This document shows, piece by piece, positions 1-12,229 of a stretch of 64,000 bases of DNA. The notes beneath the pieces were generated by a model. The model was not told the DNA's origin. It searched no databases and worked only from the letters and a program-made list of their open reading frames with translations. The translations under genes and the position numbers were made by a program. Position 1 is the stretch's first letter, and each line of letters begins with the position of its first letter. Origin of the DNA: Spinacia oleracea (taxonomy: Eukaryota > Streptophyta > Magnoliopsida > Caryophyllales > Amaranthaceae). Location of the stretch: assembly GCF_020520425.1 (NCBI RefSeq), contig NC_079487.1, forward strand, positions 126,440,385-126,504,384, read 5' to 3'.

Positions 1-16
1 CGGGACGGAGGGAGTA
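1..16. mobile_element. right end of a Stowaway-type MITE, cut by the window edge
   Basis: The window opens with GGGACGGAGGGAGTA, the terminal inverted repeat plus TA of a Stowaway-like (Tc1/mariner-derived) MITE. The same end is seen complete at 1711-1725. Only the last bases are present, so the left end lies outside the window. Confidence 0.5.
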
Positions 17-22
17 ACAAGC

Positions 23-281
23 TACTACCTCCGTTTCAAAAAGTTCTTTACGCTTTGGAAAATGTGTCCAAAGTATGAAAACTTTGACCGTAAATTTCCA
101 CTATTGTATACATCAAAACGTTACATGTAAGATCTTGTTAGATTGGTCTCGGTATGTACTTTCAGAATATCAACTTTTTATAATTTTTCCACGTACGAAA
201 TTGGATATATTAGTAGTTAAATACTGCATTGGAGTTCGTGCAAATAGTAACTGTAAAGAACTTTCTGAAACGGAGGTAGTA
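23..281. mobile_element. Stowaway-like MITE, TA target duplication
   Basis: The inverted repeats CTACCTCCGTTTC (25 on) and GAAACGGAGGTAG (ending 279) extend about 27 bp with few mismatches and are flanked by TA at 23-24 and 280-281. The short open frame inside is incidental. The TIR and TA duplication are typical of Stowaway MITEs. Confidence 0.75.
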
Positions 282-1139
282 AAAATTAAGGAATGTATTT
301 AGAACGTCATAATTAAGTTTAAAATGTTAATTCACGTTTTTAAATTTATGAAGTCGGACTATAGGTAACATATGTCAGCTCTTTCAGATTTTGTGAATGA
401 GGGAAGCATATATATATATTTGAAAAATGTAGCTAGTAATCCGTATTAATATTAAAGATAAACCGCCCATCTAATTAGTAAGCAAAGTTTGGCTGTTTAT
501 CAATATTTGATTGATAGTATGTGACTCTTAACTGTCTTCATGATCTCTTTAGGGGTGTTTGCAAATTGCAATGGCGGCCTACATGACTTAGCTTAGGGTT
601 CGTGCTGACGATTTCTTATTATAGTAGCCGAGTACGTACATGTTTTTTAAATTTAAAATGATCGACATCACATTATACGTATAAAATTCACAACTAACAA
701 ACTCATCTTGATTTATATTATTGCTAACGAATGCCCCTTTATATTAATTATTGGTATCAGTTCTTTTTTAAAAAAAATTTTAAGGGCATTATCTATATTT
801 GATCTGCACTACATATGAAATACACATACATGAAAAATATTTTGTTGACCCTTTAGAGACTTTAGGGTTGAATAATGAATTGAATATATATGGTGAGAAA
901 ATGTCATAAAAAACAATTGTTTATACGAAGTATAACACTTTTATCCATATCTCTCTCGCAAGGGCTGCCACTTGCCACCCTAGTGGTTAATAAATCATTT
1001 TCATGTTATACCTCATTAATCCAATTCCACAAATCAATTATATAAGTGCATAGTATTAATTAATCTATTATTCTTTTAATTAATATGGCTTTAACCCTAC
1101 AAATTAAATCCATTGATATATATCTTGTATGGTTGCGTT
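282..1139. other. AT-rich intergenic DNA, no gene seen
   Basis: There is no open frame of useful length, no splice-linked exons and no clear repeat ends in this stretch. Confidence 0.5.
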
Positions 1140-1337
1140 CTATTCACCTGATTTCACTTATTTTTCCTGAACTTATCTTATCTGAACTTAACTGAACTTA
1201 ACTGAACTTATTAAAACTTATTTTAATTATAAATTGTACTTGGTCAACCCTTATTTTTTTTGAACTTATCTTATCTTAACTTAACTGAACTTATTTGAAC
1301 TTATTTTTCCTGAAATAAGTGAAAATAATGTGAATAG
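1140..1337. mobile_element. MITE-like element with CTATTCACC ends
   Basis: The left end CTATTCACCTGATTTCACTT is mirrored on the right by AAGTGAAAATAATGTGAATAG. Between the ends there are internal runs of TGAACTTA. Related sequences lie at 4011-4157 and 57709-57868. No clean TSD could be fixed, so the superfamily is left open. Confidence 0.45.
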
Positions 1338-1390
1338 TACAGGGCCTATGTACCATGCATCCTAGTAGGCTAGTACACAGATTAACGTAG

Positions 1391-1725
1391 TACTCCCTCC
1401 GTCCCGAAATACTCGACCCGGTTTGACTGGCACAGAGTTTAAGGGACTTGAATTGACTTATTTAATTTAATAGGTAGTAGTTGATAGTGGGGTATTATTT
1501 TAATGTACTTAGTGGGAGTTGAGTTAAGAGGTGGCGGGGTTGGGGGAGAGTAGGGGTTGAATTTTTAATTATTTTTTGTATGGAGTAGGGGGTAGGTGGG
1601 TTATTAGGGGTGGAGTGAGAAATAATATAATAATGTTAGAATATTTCCATTTTTAGAAACAGGTCAAGTATTAAGGGACGGCCCGATAAGGAAAACAGGT
1701 CAAGTATTCCGGGACGGAGGGAGTA
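1391..1725. mobile_element. Stowaway MITE, complete
   Basis: The termini CTCCCTCCGTCCCGAAATAC (1393 on) and GTATTCCGGGACGGAGGGAG (ending 1723) form imperfect inverted repeats of about 26 bp, with TA on both sides (1391-1392 and 1724-1725). The body is about 331 bp and non-coding. Confidence 0.85.
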
Positions 1726-3850
1726 CGTAGTAAATCAATACTTGTACTCGTTACCCAGCCCCGAGATCACTATATAGTATATACTAGTATAGTCATTTGC
1801 ATACCATCACTACGATTCAAATATAAAGGGTATGGAGAACATTGGTTAACTATCTGAAAATTTTAGTTTTTGAAAAGAAAAAGAACCCTAGGGCTTTTAG
1901 GGAGTATGAAGTATTTGCGAGTATAACTCTGCCCTGATTAATTACGAGTATGGAGTATTTGTGAGTATGACAACAATACGAGTATGGAGTATTTGCGACT
2001 ATAATTCTGCGCTAATTAATTAGGGAGATTCGGGCAAATATACATAGAAATATAGTTCAAAAATATTGACATACCCTAATGTTTTACTTAAAAAATGTAC
2101 GTCCTTACCTAAAGTTAATACGGGATATATGCATGTCATTTTCATTATATAATAAATTTAATTAATTTGTGATCAATATCATATTTGTTAACTTGTGAAG
2201 AAGAGTCTCTCTAGAGATTCAAAGTGATCCCAGATAAAATTGGGTTGCAAACATCCAACCATGTACATTTTATATATGGTTAACTACTTAGGTACAAAGT
2301 ATAGGATCATGTTATAGTTAGATGAAATTCAATCTTACATGACATTTACCACCTCCAAGACTTAACAATAAGTTTTCTTTTATTTGTAAGAAGAATGACC
2401 CTATTGAACCAACACCTATAACATAGGTCAACGCTTATTGAGAGCGGGATGGTAAGGGAATACCCATGTCACTCCAGCACTCCCAAACACAAGCAGATGG
2501 TGAGACTCGCTACAACCATTTTGTGGTCGTAATGAATACTTTCTATGTCATTTAGATGTACATGACACGTATCTAACGTAATTATAGAGAGAAGTACGTC
2601 AAACATTAGGTCGTAATGGATATATATGGTTCATAAAACTAAAATGATTCAAATTTCAAAGGTTTGAAATAGTACGCTCGTCTTCATTTAAATTTCATAA
2701 AGTTGATCGAACTATAGACAATGTCAGCAATTTCATATTTAAGGATGAGGAAAGCTTAATTAATAATTATTTGGACACAATTGAACAACCGCCCATCTAT
2801 TAACTTAATTAAGCTTGCCTCTTTGTCTATATTTTTTTTTTTTGTTTTGTTAATATGACTCTTAACTATATATCTTCAGCTCTTGGGGGCGTTTAAAATG
2901 TCATGACCTATTAGTTCTCCGCGAAATATTATATTGTATTATTGTTTATGAAAATAATTATAATTATATTCGATCACCATTAACAAAGGTTTGTATTCTG
3001 CTTGGTTTTACGCATTGCATCTTCTAATCTGCTATATATATACGGGGCATGTAAGTACATATATATATACATACATCATTACGATCCAATGAATATATAC
3101 GGGGCATGTATCATATCCTATGTTTATGAGAAAAATTTCGATGTATATATGAAGATTTAGGTCGGTAAAGATAAGATTGTAGATGTCTAATTGTCTGGAA
3201 AAAACCTCAACATCAATTCAAAACCCTACCAACAAAGAATTACGATAGTTCATAGAGGATTATTATCGCGAATTTAGTGATGTGGATGCCACGAATTAGT
3301 ATTAGTGATGGAAATTAAAAGTGGAATGAAGAGAATTGGATCCATCTATCCTATTGGAATTCCAACCTGGCCAAGCTAGCTAGCTTAACCATGAAATGTA
3401 TGGAAAAAGGGTGTCATATTACTATATTAGGTTTGTGGTTCAAAACATGAAATGATTCGAGCACGAACATGTAAGGTCTAGCTATAGCTAGGAAGTAAGA
3501 GCTCTTGTTTTCGAGTTTCGATAGTAGGATGGATATGACATTGATGGTAGTACACTAGTACGTGAAGATTATCATGAGGAGGAGAATATGGAACAAGTGT
3601 AAACCGCACAAATGATCGAGGTGGAGTATTATGGAAGATTAGTCACAAATAGAACCAAACCGGCCTATATCATTCATTCATTCATTCATGCTAAAAAGAA
3701 GGATTTGTATTGTTGGATTTTATTTCCATTGATATTCAAGTGGAGAGCGAGGATTGTGTGATTCAACTTTTAATTGGAAAGTTTGTTTGAATTTAAGCAA
3801 TCCTACAAATCAAGTTTTGGATTCTATTCCTTGTACCATTTCAATAGGAA
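1726..3850. other. intergenic DNA, no gene recognised
   Basis: No coding frame, tRNA fold or repeat with defined ends was recognised. The region is AT-rich with short TA and poly(T) runs. Confidence 0.45.
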
Positions 3851-3857
3851 ATTATTC

Positions 3858-3945
3858 TTTTTTTTTTTTTTTTTTGTTGTTAGCAATCGGTTCGTCCTTA
3901 GGGCTAATCCAGATTCGGGGCAAATTCTGGGTGGATCAGTAGGAA
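3858..3945 (-). repeat. fragment of a SINE family, 3' end only
   Basis: A T tract followed by TTAGCA...CCTTAGGGCTAATCC matches the 3' end of the fuller SINE at 17778-17957 (T tract, GTTAGCACCC, CCTTAGGGTTAATC). The tRNA-like head is missing, so this is a truncated copy in the minus orientation. Confidence 0.45.
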
Positions 3946-4010
3946 TTATTCTTCTAATATATATATATACTTGTCGCGAATTAATTAAAATAAAATAAAA
4001 CTGTATGTTT

Positions 4011-4157
4011 CGTTCACTTTATTTTCACTTATTTGAAAAGAAATAAGTCTATTATTTAAGTTCAATTCATGAAAAATAAGGAATACTGAATTTCAATTTA
4101 CAACCAAATATATGTTTAGATAAGTGGTCAAAGGTAAAATAAGTGAAAATCAATCAA
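4011..4157. repeat. degenerate MITE-like repeat related to 1140-1337
   Basis: TTCACTTTATTTTCACTTAT at the left and AAAATAAGTGAAAATCAA at the right form a loose inverted repeat that resembles the 1140-1337 family. Boundaries are approximate and no TSD was found. Confidence 0.3.
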
Positions 4158-4536
4158 GTTATATAATGCACTTGAGATTCTTTAGTCAAACTTTGTCTGC
4201 ATTATTATTTGTGAAACTTTTATCCATTTTAATGGAAAATTATCTGGCCTGTAATTAATACAGTAATTCTTAAGATGGGTTGAATATGTTTAGGATTATT
4301 TCACGTTTTTGTTGCGATATGCAAATATAGTATCTCCGTTTTAAAATGACTTTTACCGTTATTTTTTGCCACAAATATTAAGATAAAGGAGAGATAATGT
4401 ATAAAAGGTGGATAAATATAATAAAATTAAATATGGATACATTAAACAAAAATGTGGGGAAAAAAATGAATAAAGTAAGAAAATTGAATGAAAAATTGTA
4501 AATGTTGTGGGATAAGAAGGACAGGATAATAATTTT

Positions 4537-5125
4537 TATTGAGGATAAGGCAGTTATCCTATATGATAGAATATCGAATATAGTAGAGTTATGTTATAAC
4601 TAGGCTATATGATATAAGATAGAAGTCTATATGAATTAGGAAACCTATGAAGAGTTATGTTAAGTTATAACAATTTTTCTCTTGTACGAAACGACCGGAC
4701 TCCTTGAAACGACAGTAACGACAGGACTCCTTGATACGACAAGACAACCATATGACATTTTTTTCCTTGTACGAAACGACATGACTCCTTGAAACGACAG
4801 TAACGACAGGACTCCTTGACACGACAGGACAAGCATATGGCATATTTTTTTTATTTCTCCAATCGCAACGTTCGTGAAACTGCCGTTCCGATTGCGGGAG
4901 GGTATTGAGGATAAGGCAGTTATCCTATATGATAGAATATCGAATATAGTAGAGTTATGTTATAACTAGGCTATATGATATAAGATAGAAGTCTATATGA
5001 ATTAGGAAACCTATGAAGAGTAGGAGATCTAGTTTGTATTATAAATAGAGGCGTATACCCACGTATAACAGAACACAATACAAAACACAATATTATATTT
5101 TCCCTATCAATAATATATTTTAACA
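4537..5125 (+). mobile_element. TRIM-like miniature LTR element, complete
   Basis: A direct repeat starting TATTGAGGATAAGGCAG occurs at 4537-4672 and 4913-5125, and both copies end in AACA. The left copy lacks about 77 bp of the middle. The flanks carry ATTTT at 4532-4536 and 5126-5130, a 5-bp TSD. The purine stretch GCGGGAGGG just before the right repeat looks like a polypurine tract. The 240-bp interior has no coding capacity and contains two copies of an approximately 82-bp unit built from ACGACAGGACTCCTTGA-like motifs. The ends read TA...CA rather than TG...CA. The size and layout fit a terminal-repeat retrotransposon in miniature. A primer-binding site was not recognised. Confidence 0.65.
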
Positions 5126-5619
5126 ATTTTCATGTCCAAAAATTATACGAAGTATAAAAAATAATGTAAAGAGCATTATATACCGGACTAAAATGAAAAG
5201 ATCATTTTGATGAAACAGAGGTAATACTACATAGTAGTGCAGAGTATTAAGCTAAAAAATTATGGTTAAATCAGACTAATTAAGTTTCACTACAAAATAT
5301 TGTTTCACGTTATATATATATATATTTAAATTATCTTTCACTAATCTCAAACTTCTCAAGTAAACTACTAGACTCTTTTGTTAAACTAAAGGGAATATTA
5401 ATGGATGGTAATCAATACCTAGTATTTAAAAAGAATAACCATCACCATTTCAATTACACATAACCAATACTATTTTGATGACACGTGTCTCAATTTTATT
5501 AATATTTCTATTTACTTTTTTGTTATAAAAAAATAATGGTCATTCATTATTCTACTTTATTGTCATTAGTTATTACGTAGTATACTACTAATCTTCGTCT
5601 CTTTAATTTACTAGAATTG

Positions 5620-5926
5620 TACTACATCCATCTCATATTTATGGTATTATTTGACTAAAAACACAGGTTTTAAGAAAAGTGTAATATAGTACACGAAAAT
5701 TTAGAATATAATAGTACATTGATAATTGATTTGTATGAGAAAGTAAAATATAATACATGGATAAAGGAATATAGTACATGGAGAAGTTGTGGTGGTTTTT
5801 CAGTGCATTTTTAATTAATATAGTACATGAGAAAGTGGAAAACTTAATGGCCAGAAATAGAAACATGATTATAATTTGGGACGCTTAAAATAGAATCAGG
5901 ACTACAAAAACGGGACGGAGGGATTA
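5620..5926. mobile_element. degenerate Stowaway-like MITE
   Basis: The right end CGGGACGGAGGGATTA matches Stowaway termini, while the left end (TACTACATCCATCTCATATT) is only weakly complementary. It is probably an old, mutated copy. The minus-strand frame inside is incidental. Confidence 0.35.
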
Positions 5927-6082
5927 CCAAAAATTAGGATCGATACTCAACTTGATTATCATTTGGTTTAAACACCTTCCAACACCTATTTAAGAACAAA
6001 ATAACTTCTAAATTCCATTACCCGACCAACATATAACCAGCCCGTTCGTCGAACGGGCCCAAAAACTAGTATAGTTTAATGG

Positions 6083-6480
6083 CTTCATCATAACTTGGTT
6101 ACATCATTGGTTTATATGGGAAATATAACATAACTCTATTAGATTTAGGACTCTATTAGATTCCTAAACTAACACAACTCTAGTTTCCTAAATAACTAGA
6201 ACCCTAGATATACCATAACTCTAACACTCCCCCGCAATCGTAACGGCAGTAACATGAACAGTACGATTGAAGTGTAAAATCATGACGACCGAAACCATCA
6301 ATCTGATGTCGAGACAAACATGTACACTCCTGTTCCTTTGTTGCGGAACACTCCGTAATAGTTGGTGAAGAGTTTGGTGATGCTAGGACGCGTTGAGCAC
6401 CAACACAAACACAGGTATTAACTAATCCACCGGTATTAACCATAACTCTAAAATCTTTCGTATTCACTTTCTGCATATAG
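6083..6480 (-). repeat. LTR-retroelement 3' end fragment (polypurine tract plus LTR start)
   Basis: On the minus strand CGATTGCGGGGGAGTG is followed by TGTTAGAGTTATGG, the arrangement of a polypurine tract entering a 3' LTR at 6226. The TRIM-like element at 4537-5125 has the same CGATTGCGGGAGGG block before its right LTR, so the two belong to related families. The left end of the LTR, set here at about 6083, is uncertain. The upstream 90-codon frame shows no recognisable domain. Confidence 0.4.
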
Positions 6481-6496
6481 ATTGAAACATACTCTA

Positions 6497-6792
6497 TTAA
6501 AGCAACTTCAATGGTTAAAAAATGGACATAGAATAAAAAAGAAACATGTAAGTATGTAGCCCATTATTGGTACAACAATGACATAAACAACTGTTAAAAT
6601 TTTGTAGCTATTTTGGGCAGGTACGTAGCTCAAATAAATAAATTGTTTAAATTAAATATTATTGGTAGCTACAAGCTAAAGGTATTGTATCCCACCAATG
6701 TGAATGTTTGTAGGCTTGTAGCTCAAATTAATTATAGCTCTTGATGTAGCAAACTTAGCCATAACACATTGTAGCCCAGCATTGGAGTTGCT
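6497..6792. mobile_element. Tourist/Harbinger-like MITE, diverged
   Basis: Imperfect inverted ends AAAGCAACTTCAATGG and CATTGGAGTTGCTCTA bracket a non-coding body. They resemble the better preserved element at 38390-38700. The TSD is not clear. Confidence 0.4.
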
Positions 6793-6935
6793 CTATCCGC
6801 CATATTTGTACTTTTACTATATTCACATATTTCTTTTTCGCAATCTATTACTCTGTATATACCCTAAACCCTATATACATACAAGAACAATCTATAATAA
6901 TATGTTAAAAGGCGTTCTTAAGAACGTATACGTGT

Positions 6936-7128
6936 GAACCAACATAAGTTGGTGGAGTTGGTGGGGAACTCACCTTGTGACTTGGAGGTCACAATTTCGA
7001 GCCCCATCAACTGCGAAATGATTGGGAGTGGCTCAAGCGATGACCTACGGAGCTAGGCTGGTTAACCTGTGCTAGGTGCTGGTTCAGTTAGGGTCCCTTC
7101 TTCTTACCTTTAAAAAAAAAAGAAAAAA
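6936..7128 (+). mobile_element. SINE with 16-bp TSD
   Basis: This is a 193-bp element ending in an A-rich tail. It is flanked by the 16-bp direct repeat AAGAACGTATACGTGT at 6920-6935 and 7129-7144. Its head has a tRNA-like start (GTTGGTGGAGTTGGTGGGGA) and a box-B-like segment (TTTCGAGCCCCATC), consistent with an RNA polymerase III promoter. It does not fold as a functional tRNA. Confidence 0.8.
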
Positions 7129-7178
7129 AAGAACGTATACGTGTCACATATACCCCTTCTTATTACCCCACATCACCA

Positions 7179-7383
7179 AGCAATGCCTTGGCCTAGTGGA
7201 AAAGATTCCACATTCCAACCAAAAGGTTGGGGGTTCAATCCCCACTAGGGGCACTTTGAGGGAGAGTTCCCCTTACCATCCCCACTCACTCTCAAAATGT
7301 CTAGCCTGATAACCAGGGCGAGTTGACCCATGTGGGGATCTGACCTAGTGGGCACTTCATCTGACCTTAAAATAAAAATACAA
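7179..7383 (+). mobile_element. second SINE, 17-bp TSD
   Basis: The 205-bp element is flanked by the 17-bp repeat ATTACCCCACATCACCA (7162-7178 and 7384-7400). It starts with tRNA-like sequence, with box A near GGCCTAGTGGA and box B GGTTCAATCCC, and ends in an AAAATAAAAA tail. It lies only 34 bp beyond the TSD of the preceding SINE and is a different subfamily. Confidence 0.8.
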
Positions 7384-7544
7384 ATTACCCCACATCACCA
7401 GTAATCAACATCATGACATGTCATTGACAACCAAATAACAATATAGTAAGAATCGAATACTATACCTCTTTGTTAAAAGTTACACTTCCTACCATCTTAA
7501 CCAACTACAACATATGTTATAGCTTTCCATATAAATAGAAACTT

Positions 7545-8539
7545 CGGATATTTCATGAAATACCCCCGAGCTTTACCATAATTCACCAAACGCCCATCAA
7601 GTTTCAACAATTCATAAAATACCCCTCACAAATGACTTAATACCCCAAGTACCCCTTTATGACGTCATCATCCCTAATTAACTCAATTAACATCTAATTA
7701 ACCCACCCATTTACCCATTTTTCATAATTGACCCATTTTTTTTCCTTTTCCTTTTACTTTTTTGCTTCTTCCCCGACCCTTCCTCTCCCCTTCCTTCTTC
7801 CCTTTCTGCCATTGAAGCCACCACCACCACCTCCTAAAGTCGTTGAAACTCGCCTTCTCTTCGCCCAGATTTGAACTGCAACCCCCTCGCCTTCTTCGCC
7901 AGAAATTTCTGTTACCATAGAACGACGACGAGTGTGGCGGCGGCGTTTGAGCAAAGTAAGGCGAGCGAAGGTGAACCATGGGGAGCGAGATCTGACAGGA
8001 GGAGGCGCGGCATTTGAGAAGAATACAAAGAGCGGAGGTGCAGCATGAGGAGCGGGATCTGACGGATGAGGCGCGGCGGAGGAGGCACTGCAAGATCTGA
8101 AGGAAGGAGGCACAACGACGTCGATTGGGAAGATAATGGAGGAGATTTGGAGAGTCGGTGATGGTGAGTTGAGAAAGAGGTGATGGGTTGTAGGGGAGGT
8201 GAGAAGGAGACAAAAATGGCTGTGAGCAAGGGGGGTAGCCATGGAAAAAGCTCTCCCTCGCCGGAATCCTTGAGGGGGGTGGGTTAATGGAAAAAGGAAG
8301 GGGAGAGAGAGAAAATAAGAAATGGGTGGGTTAACGGGTGAGTTAATGGGGGATTAGGGGGGTTAATTAAGGATTAGGTGGATAATTAGATCGTATTTGG
8401 TTGATTATGAAGATGATGACGTCATAAAGGGGTACTTGGGGTATTAAGTCATTTGTGAGGGGTATTTTATGAATTGTTGAAACTTGATGGGCGTTTGGTG
8501 AATTATGGTAAAACTCGGGGGTATTTCATGAAATATCCG
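7545..8539. mobile_element. Mutator-like element with 128-bp TIRs, possible Pack-MULE
   Basis: Inverted repeats at 7545-7672 and 8412-8539 begin CGGATATTTCATGAAATACC and differ at one position. The 9-bp TSD TAGAAACTT is present at 7536-7544 and 8540-8548. Nine-base duplications and long TIRs are hallmarks of MULEs. The interior (about 7740-8290) is strikingly GC-rich and, on the minus strand, carries three overlapping frames of 105-163 codons without a recognisable domain. No transposase is present, so the element is non-autonomous. The GC-rich insert may be a captured host gene fragment; that is inference. Confidence 0.85.
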
Positions 8540-8548
8540 TAGAAACTT

Positions 8549-11500
8549 TGTTTTGATTTTCAAATTTGGGGTTCCAGATTGGGAAAATACGTTGTTGATC
8601 GACCGCTAATCTTGTGTCACCACCGTAATTCGATAACGACACCATCAATAAGGGAACATGTTTACAAATAATATATAAATCCGAATAAAAGTCAAAATCT
8701 GGGAAAACGCACGGGCCTAGTTTTATAAGAAAAGTGTTGCAAACAATTAAATTGAGGCTGAAAGAGCATGATTTACACGTAAGGAATAATATAGTCATGT
8801 TCATGTGAGATTTCATTAGATTCATCTAAATATATACTTTTAAATTTCAATTTCTATCATTTTTACATTCAGATAACTGAAAAGAAAAGTCTAAGTTTCA
8901 AATTTTGTGTTTGAAGTAATAAGGTAATTTTGTGTTTCAAATAAATAGTTATCTCTATTTTAGGTAGTCACAAATTTCAAATAAGTTAAGAAACAACAAA
9001 GGCAAAAATCATGGTAGGTAATAATCGTAATAATTATAATGATAGGGAATAATAAGATTGACAAATAAAAGGATCCAAGAGCTCAATTCCAATTTCCATG
9101 TAATATCACTCCGTATATATATATATAAAAAAAATGCTAATTAATTATTATTACAAAATATTGTGAGGAAAGTCCTACCACCATTTTACAAAGTGACACA
9201 CTAACCAATTAAGTCGTAACCATAAAACAGAAATGTCATTTCAATTTCTCACACTTTTTTTTTGGTTCTACTACAAGGAGTTCCCACCGCTTTTGACGAG
9301 TGGATTAATCTCCAACAGGAGTTTACATAGGTATCTCGATGGGCAACATCCCTCCCAGTTGAGATTTTTTCCATTCTCACCTTTTCTTTACCCTCTTATG
9401 ATCTTGTCTTCTAATCTGTGTGCACAGCACACAAGAGGCGTGCTGTTCCATTCTGATCAGAAAAGACCAGTTATTCAGTTTCAAATTAAGCCAGATTGCT
9501 AATGAAATAGTAAGACTTACACCCCTGGCCGTGACGGCTGTGAGTTGTGACAAAGAGGTCTTCAAGGTAATCCAAGTCAAAATTTATTTAACAGAGTGTG
9601 CTTAAGATAAACAAGTTATTATCTTTTCTAGTCAAAGTTTATGATAAACATATATTATATACAAATCTCATATTAAAACACCAAAAAAGTTAAGGATGCC
9701 ATGTCTGACTAGCAATATTTGCTAGTGAAATGTCATGCAGGCTGCAGCACACCAGCAGTTTTCGGAACATTGATTTGATTCCCTGTATTGACAAATACAA
9801 GTATATACATAATGTTTATACAAGACTTCTTCATGGCCAATAATGGAAATAAATAATATTTACATCATAATCTCGCATTATCAGACACGATAATGAGAAA
9901 AATGATAAGTAATTACATATACATAAAATGATAACTAATTACATAAAATTATGGACACTGATCACAGAAAGATGCTGTGATTCCCAACTCTGCATGCAGG
10001 CAGCAGATCGCCATTCTTCCGGTTGATAGATTTCTTTAAAGCTAAATGCATAGAGAACTATCGTGCCTTCCATGCATTATAATACAGCACCATCATTTGA
10101 AACCTTCATGCCCAATATATACATTTGGACTCCTTCCAACTTTTGACAGCCTAATCACACAAACAAAAACACAGAACAGTTTTATTTCATTTTCTGTAAA
10201 GATTCAAAACCACAAAATAAACCATAAATATGTTTAATTCCACCATCCAAATTTAATTGACACGTTGTCGAAACCTCTTGCTGTCTTGCAATCAAGGTTT
10301 CAACAAAATTCACTTAAACACCCATTCATAATAACCATCTTCTTCCAATCTCCCCAATCCAAATAAGTGGGAACAATTTGTGCATGTTTGGAATTCTAAT
10401 CTCAAATACTTCATGTATTTCTACTTTAAGAAATGTGACAAGTTCATCCGTAATTCCACACATAGTATACATGACTTTTATTTCTGAACAGAGAATGGTT
10501 TTCTTTGACAATTACACAAACATTATGGAAGCAATAAATAATATTGTACAGACAAAGGAATAAACAAGTGATATGTTATATACTTTGGAATCTCAAAAGG
10601 ATAGACACTGTCCAAGGGGTGACTTCTCTAGCATAGAGGCGGCAAGCATAGGAACAGGTACTTTGATTCAAATGTCTCATCTCATCTGGCAAATGAAGAA
10701 TAATGCACTATCATCTTGGACTTATTCAAGTAGAAATTTCCACTTGAATGCAGGCATTTCTTCTTACTTTTTTGCTTTTATAATTATTTATTCTGTCCTT
10801 ATCCTGTGAAAGCCATTTGCATAAGTTGACATCTGACAAACTGACAGATGAAAACGATACAAATACCAGATGAAAATGCCTTCACCAGTATCCATTCAAG
10901 AGTTAAAGAAGTTCTTGTTTGATTCTAGTAAAAGAAATTCAGAATTAAAAGTGAAAGACTAAAAGGCATTGAACACAATTGACATACCAAGTATAACGAG
11001 ATATCTAGCAACAAGAAGGAAAAAACATCAATATTTTCCACAGAGTTTCGTATGTTTTCCATGTATCCATTTACCTTAATACACTCATATCATATTACAT
11101 TCTCCAAAAATTTAGGATAACCTCTACTACAAAAGGAGAATAGTACACTAAGAGCAGTATCAAGCTTCATTGGATAACTCTAAACAAATTTTTCAAATAC
11201 ATTTCATTTTCACTTGATGAAAATGACTGCGCAACAAGGCCAATTACCCTTTTTGTATTTTTATAACATTTTTCAAACAATCCAATTGATTATTTCGGAT
11301 TTTCGGTGATCTGGAATCACTTTGGAGGTCAGCAACGGATATCTTTAAAAAAAGCTTAAATAGAAAGCCAACCCAATAATTTAATGATCAGGAAACATCA
11401 ACAATGTCAAATTTTTCAATTGTTCTTACTTTCCTAACTCTATTCCATGAAGGATATCACACGATATACAAACTAAGAAAAAGGGTAATTAAATTTGAGG

Positions 11501-12221
11501 CTTCTTCCCACATTGGGCATCATATGACTTGTTAAGACCAGCCTGACAGTAGACCACTCTAATTCCATATATTTGTGAATTTCCATCTATTGGGCATCTA
11601 TAGTCAGCATGTTCTTGTCAGAAACCAGACATTAGGACTCTTCCATTCACAGTCAGCTTAGATCATCAGCAAAAGGTCTTGTATGATAAGGTCAGGTATA
11701 AAAATTGGGTAAGCAGCCCTTGCAAAATAATTGTCATGTGCTCTTCCAAAATCTGCCTCATGTTTCCCAGAGATTTAAATGCTTTACACCCTAGCATTTG
11801 GATTCGACTCGAGGCTTTTTTCTTTTAGCCTCTTAATTGAGGCAAGAAATTCAACGTTTTAAGACCATACTTTTGTTCTGCCGAAGCCTTACTCAACAAG
11901 GACCTCTCTCCTTAGTAAAAGCTTCTACTTCTAAGTGAGAAATATGTACAGTCCAAAAACGAGTCTATGTGAGAATTTTTCCTTCACCAGTTCGTTTCTG
12001 CCAAATCGTAGCTCTCAAGACTATTTTTGAGAGGCTATGAAGGTTCAATATGAGATTGAACAAGAGGAATCCAACAGCTAGTCCACCAAAGTTATAATGC
12101 GGATTATTAAGCAGCAAGAGTCTAAACTCCAAAATGAACCTAAAAAACTACTCCGTAGTAATGTAATAATCATCCTGAAATAATCTCAGTCATAGACTAT
12201 ACATCCAAAAGTATCTTTTTG
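8549..12221. other. 3.7 kb without a recognised gene
   Basis: The only frames here are short (under 100 codons) and show no family resemblance. No linked exons, tRNA, rRNA or transposon ends were recognised. Part of it may be untranslated or decayed sequence downstream of WAT1-like gene A. Confidence 0.45.
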
Positions 12222-12229
12222 CCATCAGC

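Noticed and set aside
75-302. 75-codon frame near the left edge
   Set aside because: It lies mostly inside a Stowaway-like MITE and shows no protein features.
7179-7260. tRNA gene (box A and box B present)
   Set aside because: The anticodon and acceptor stems do not form, and the sequence is flanked by a 17-bp TSD with an A-rich tail, so it is a SINE head.
7722-8242. Three overlapping minus-strand frames as a host gene
   Set aside because: They lie wholly inside a Mutator-like element, use all three frames of the same GC-rich tract and match no family; treated as possible captured sequence only.
9233-10809. Short plus-strand frames as small genes
   Set aside because: All are under 90 codons, without domain similarity or supporting splice structure in an AT-rich region.
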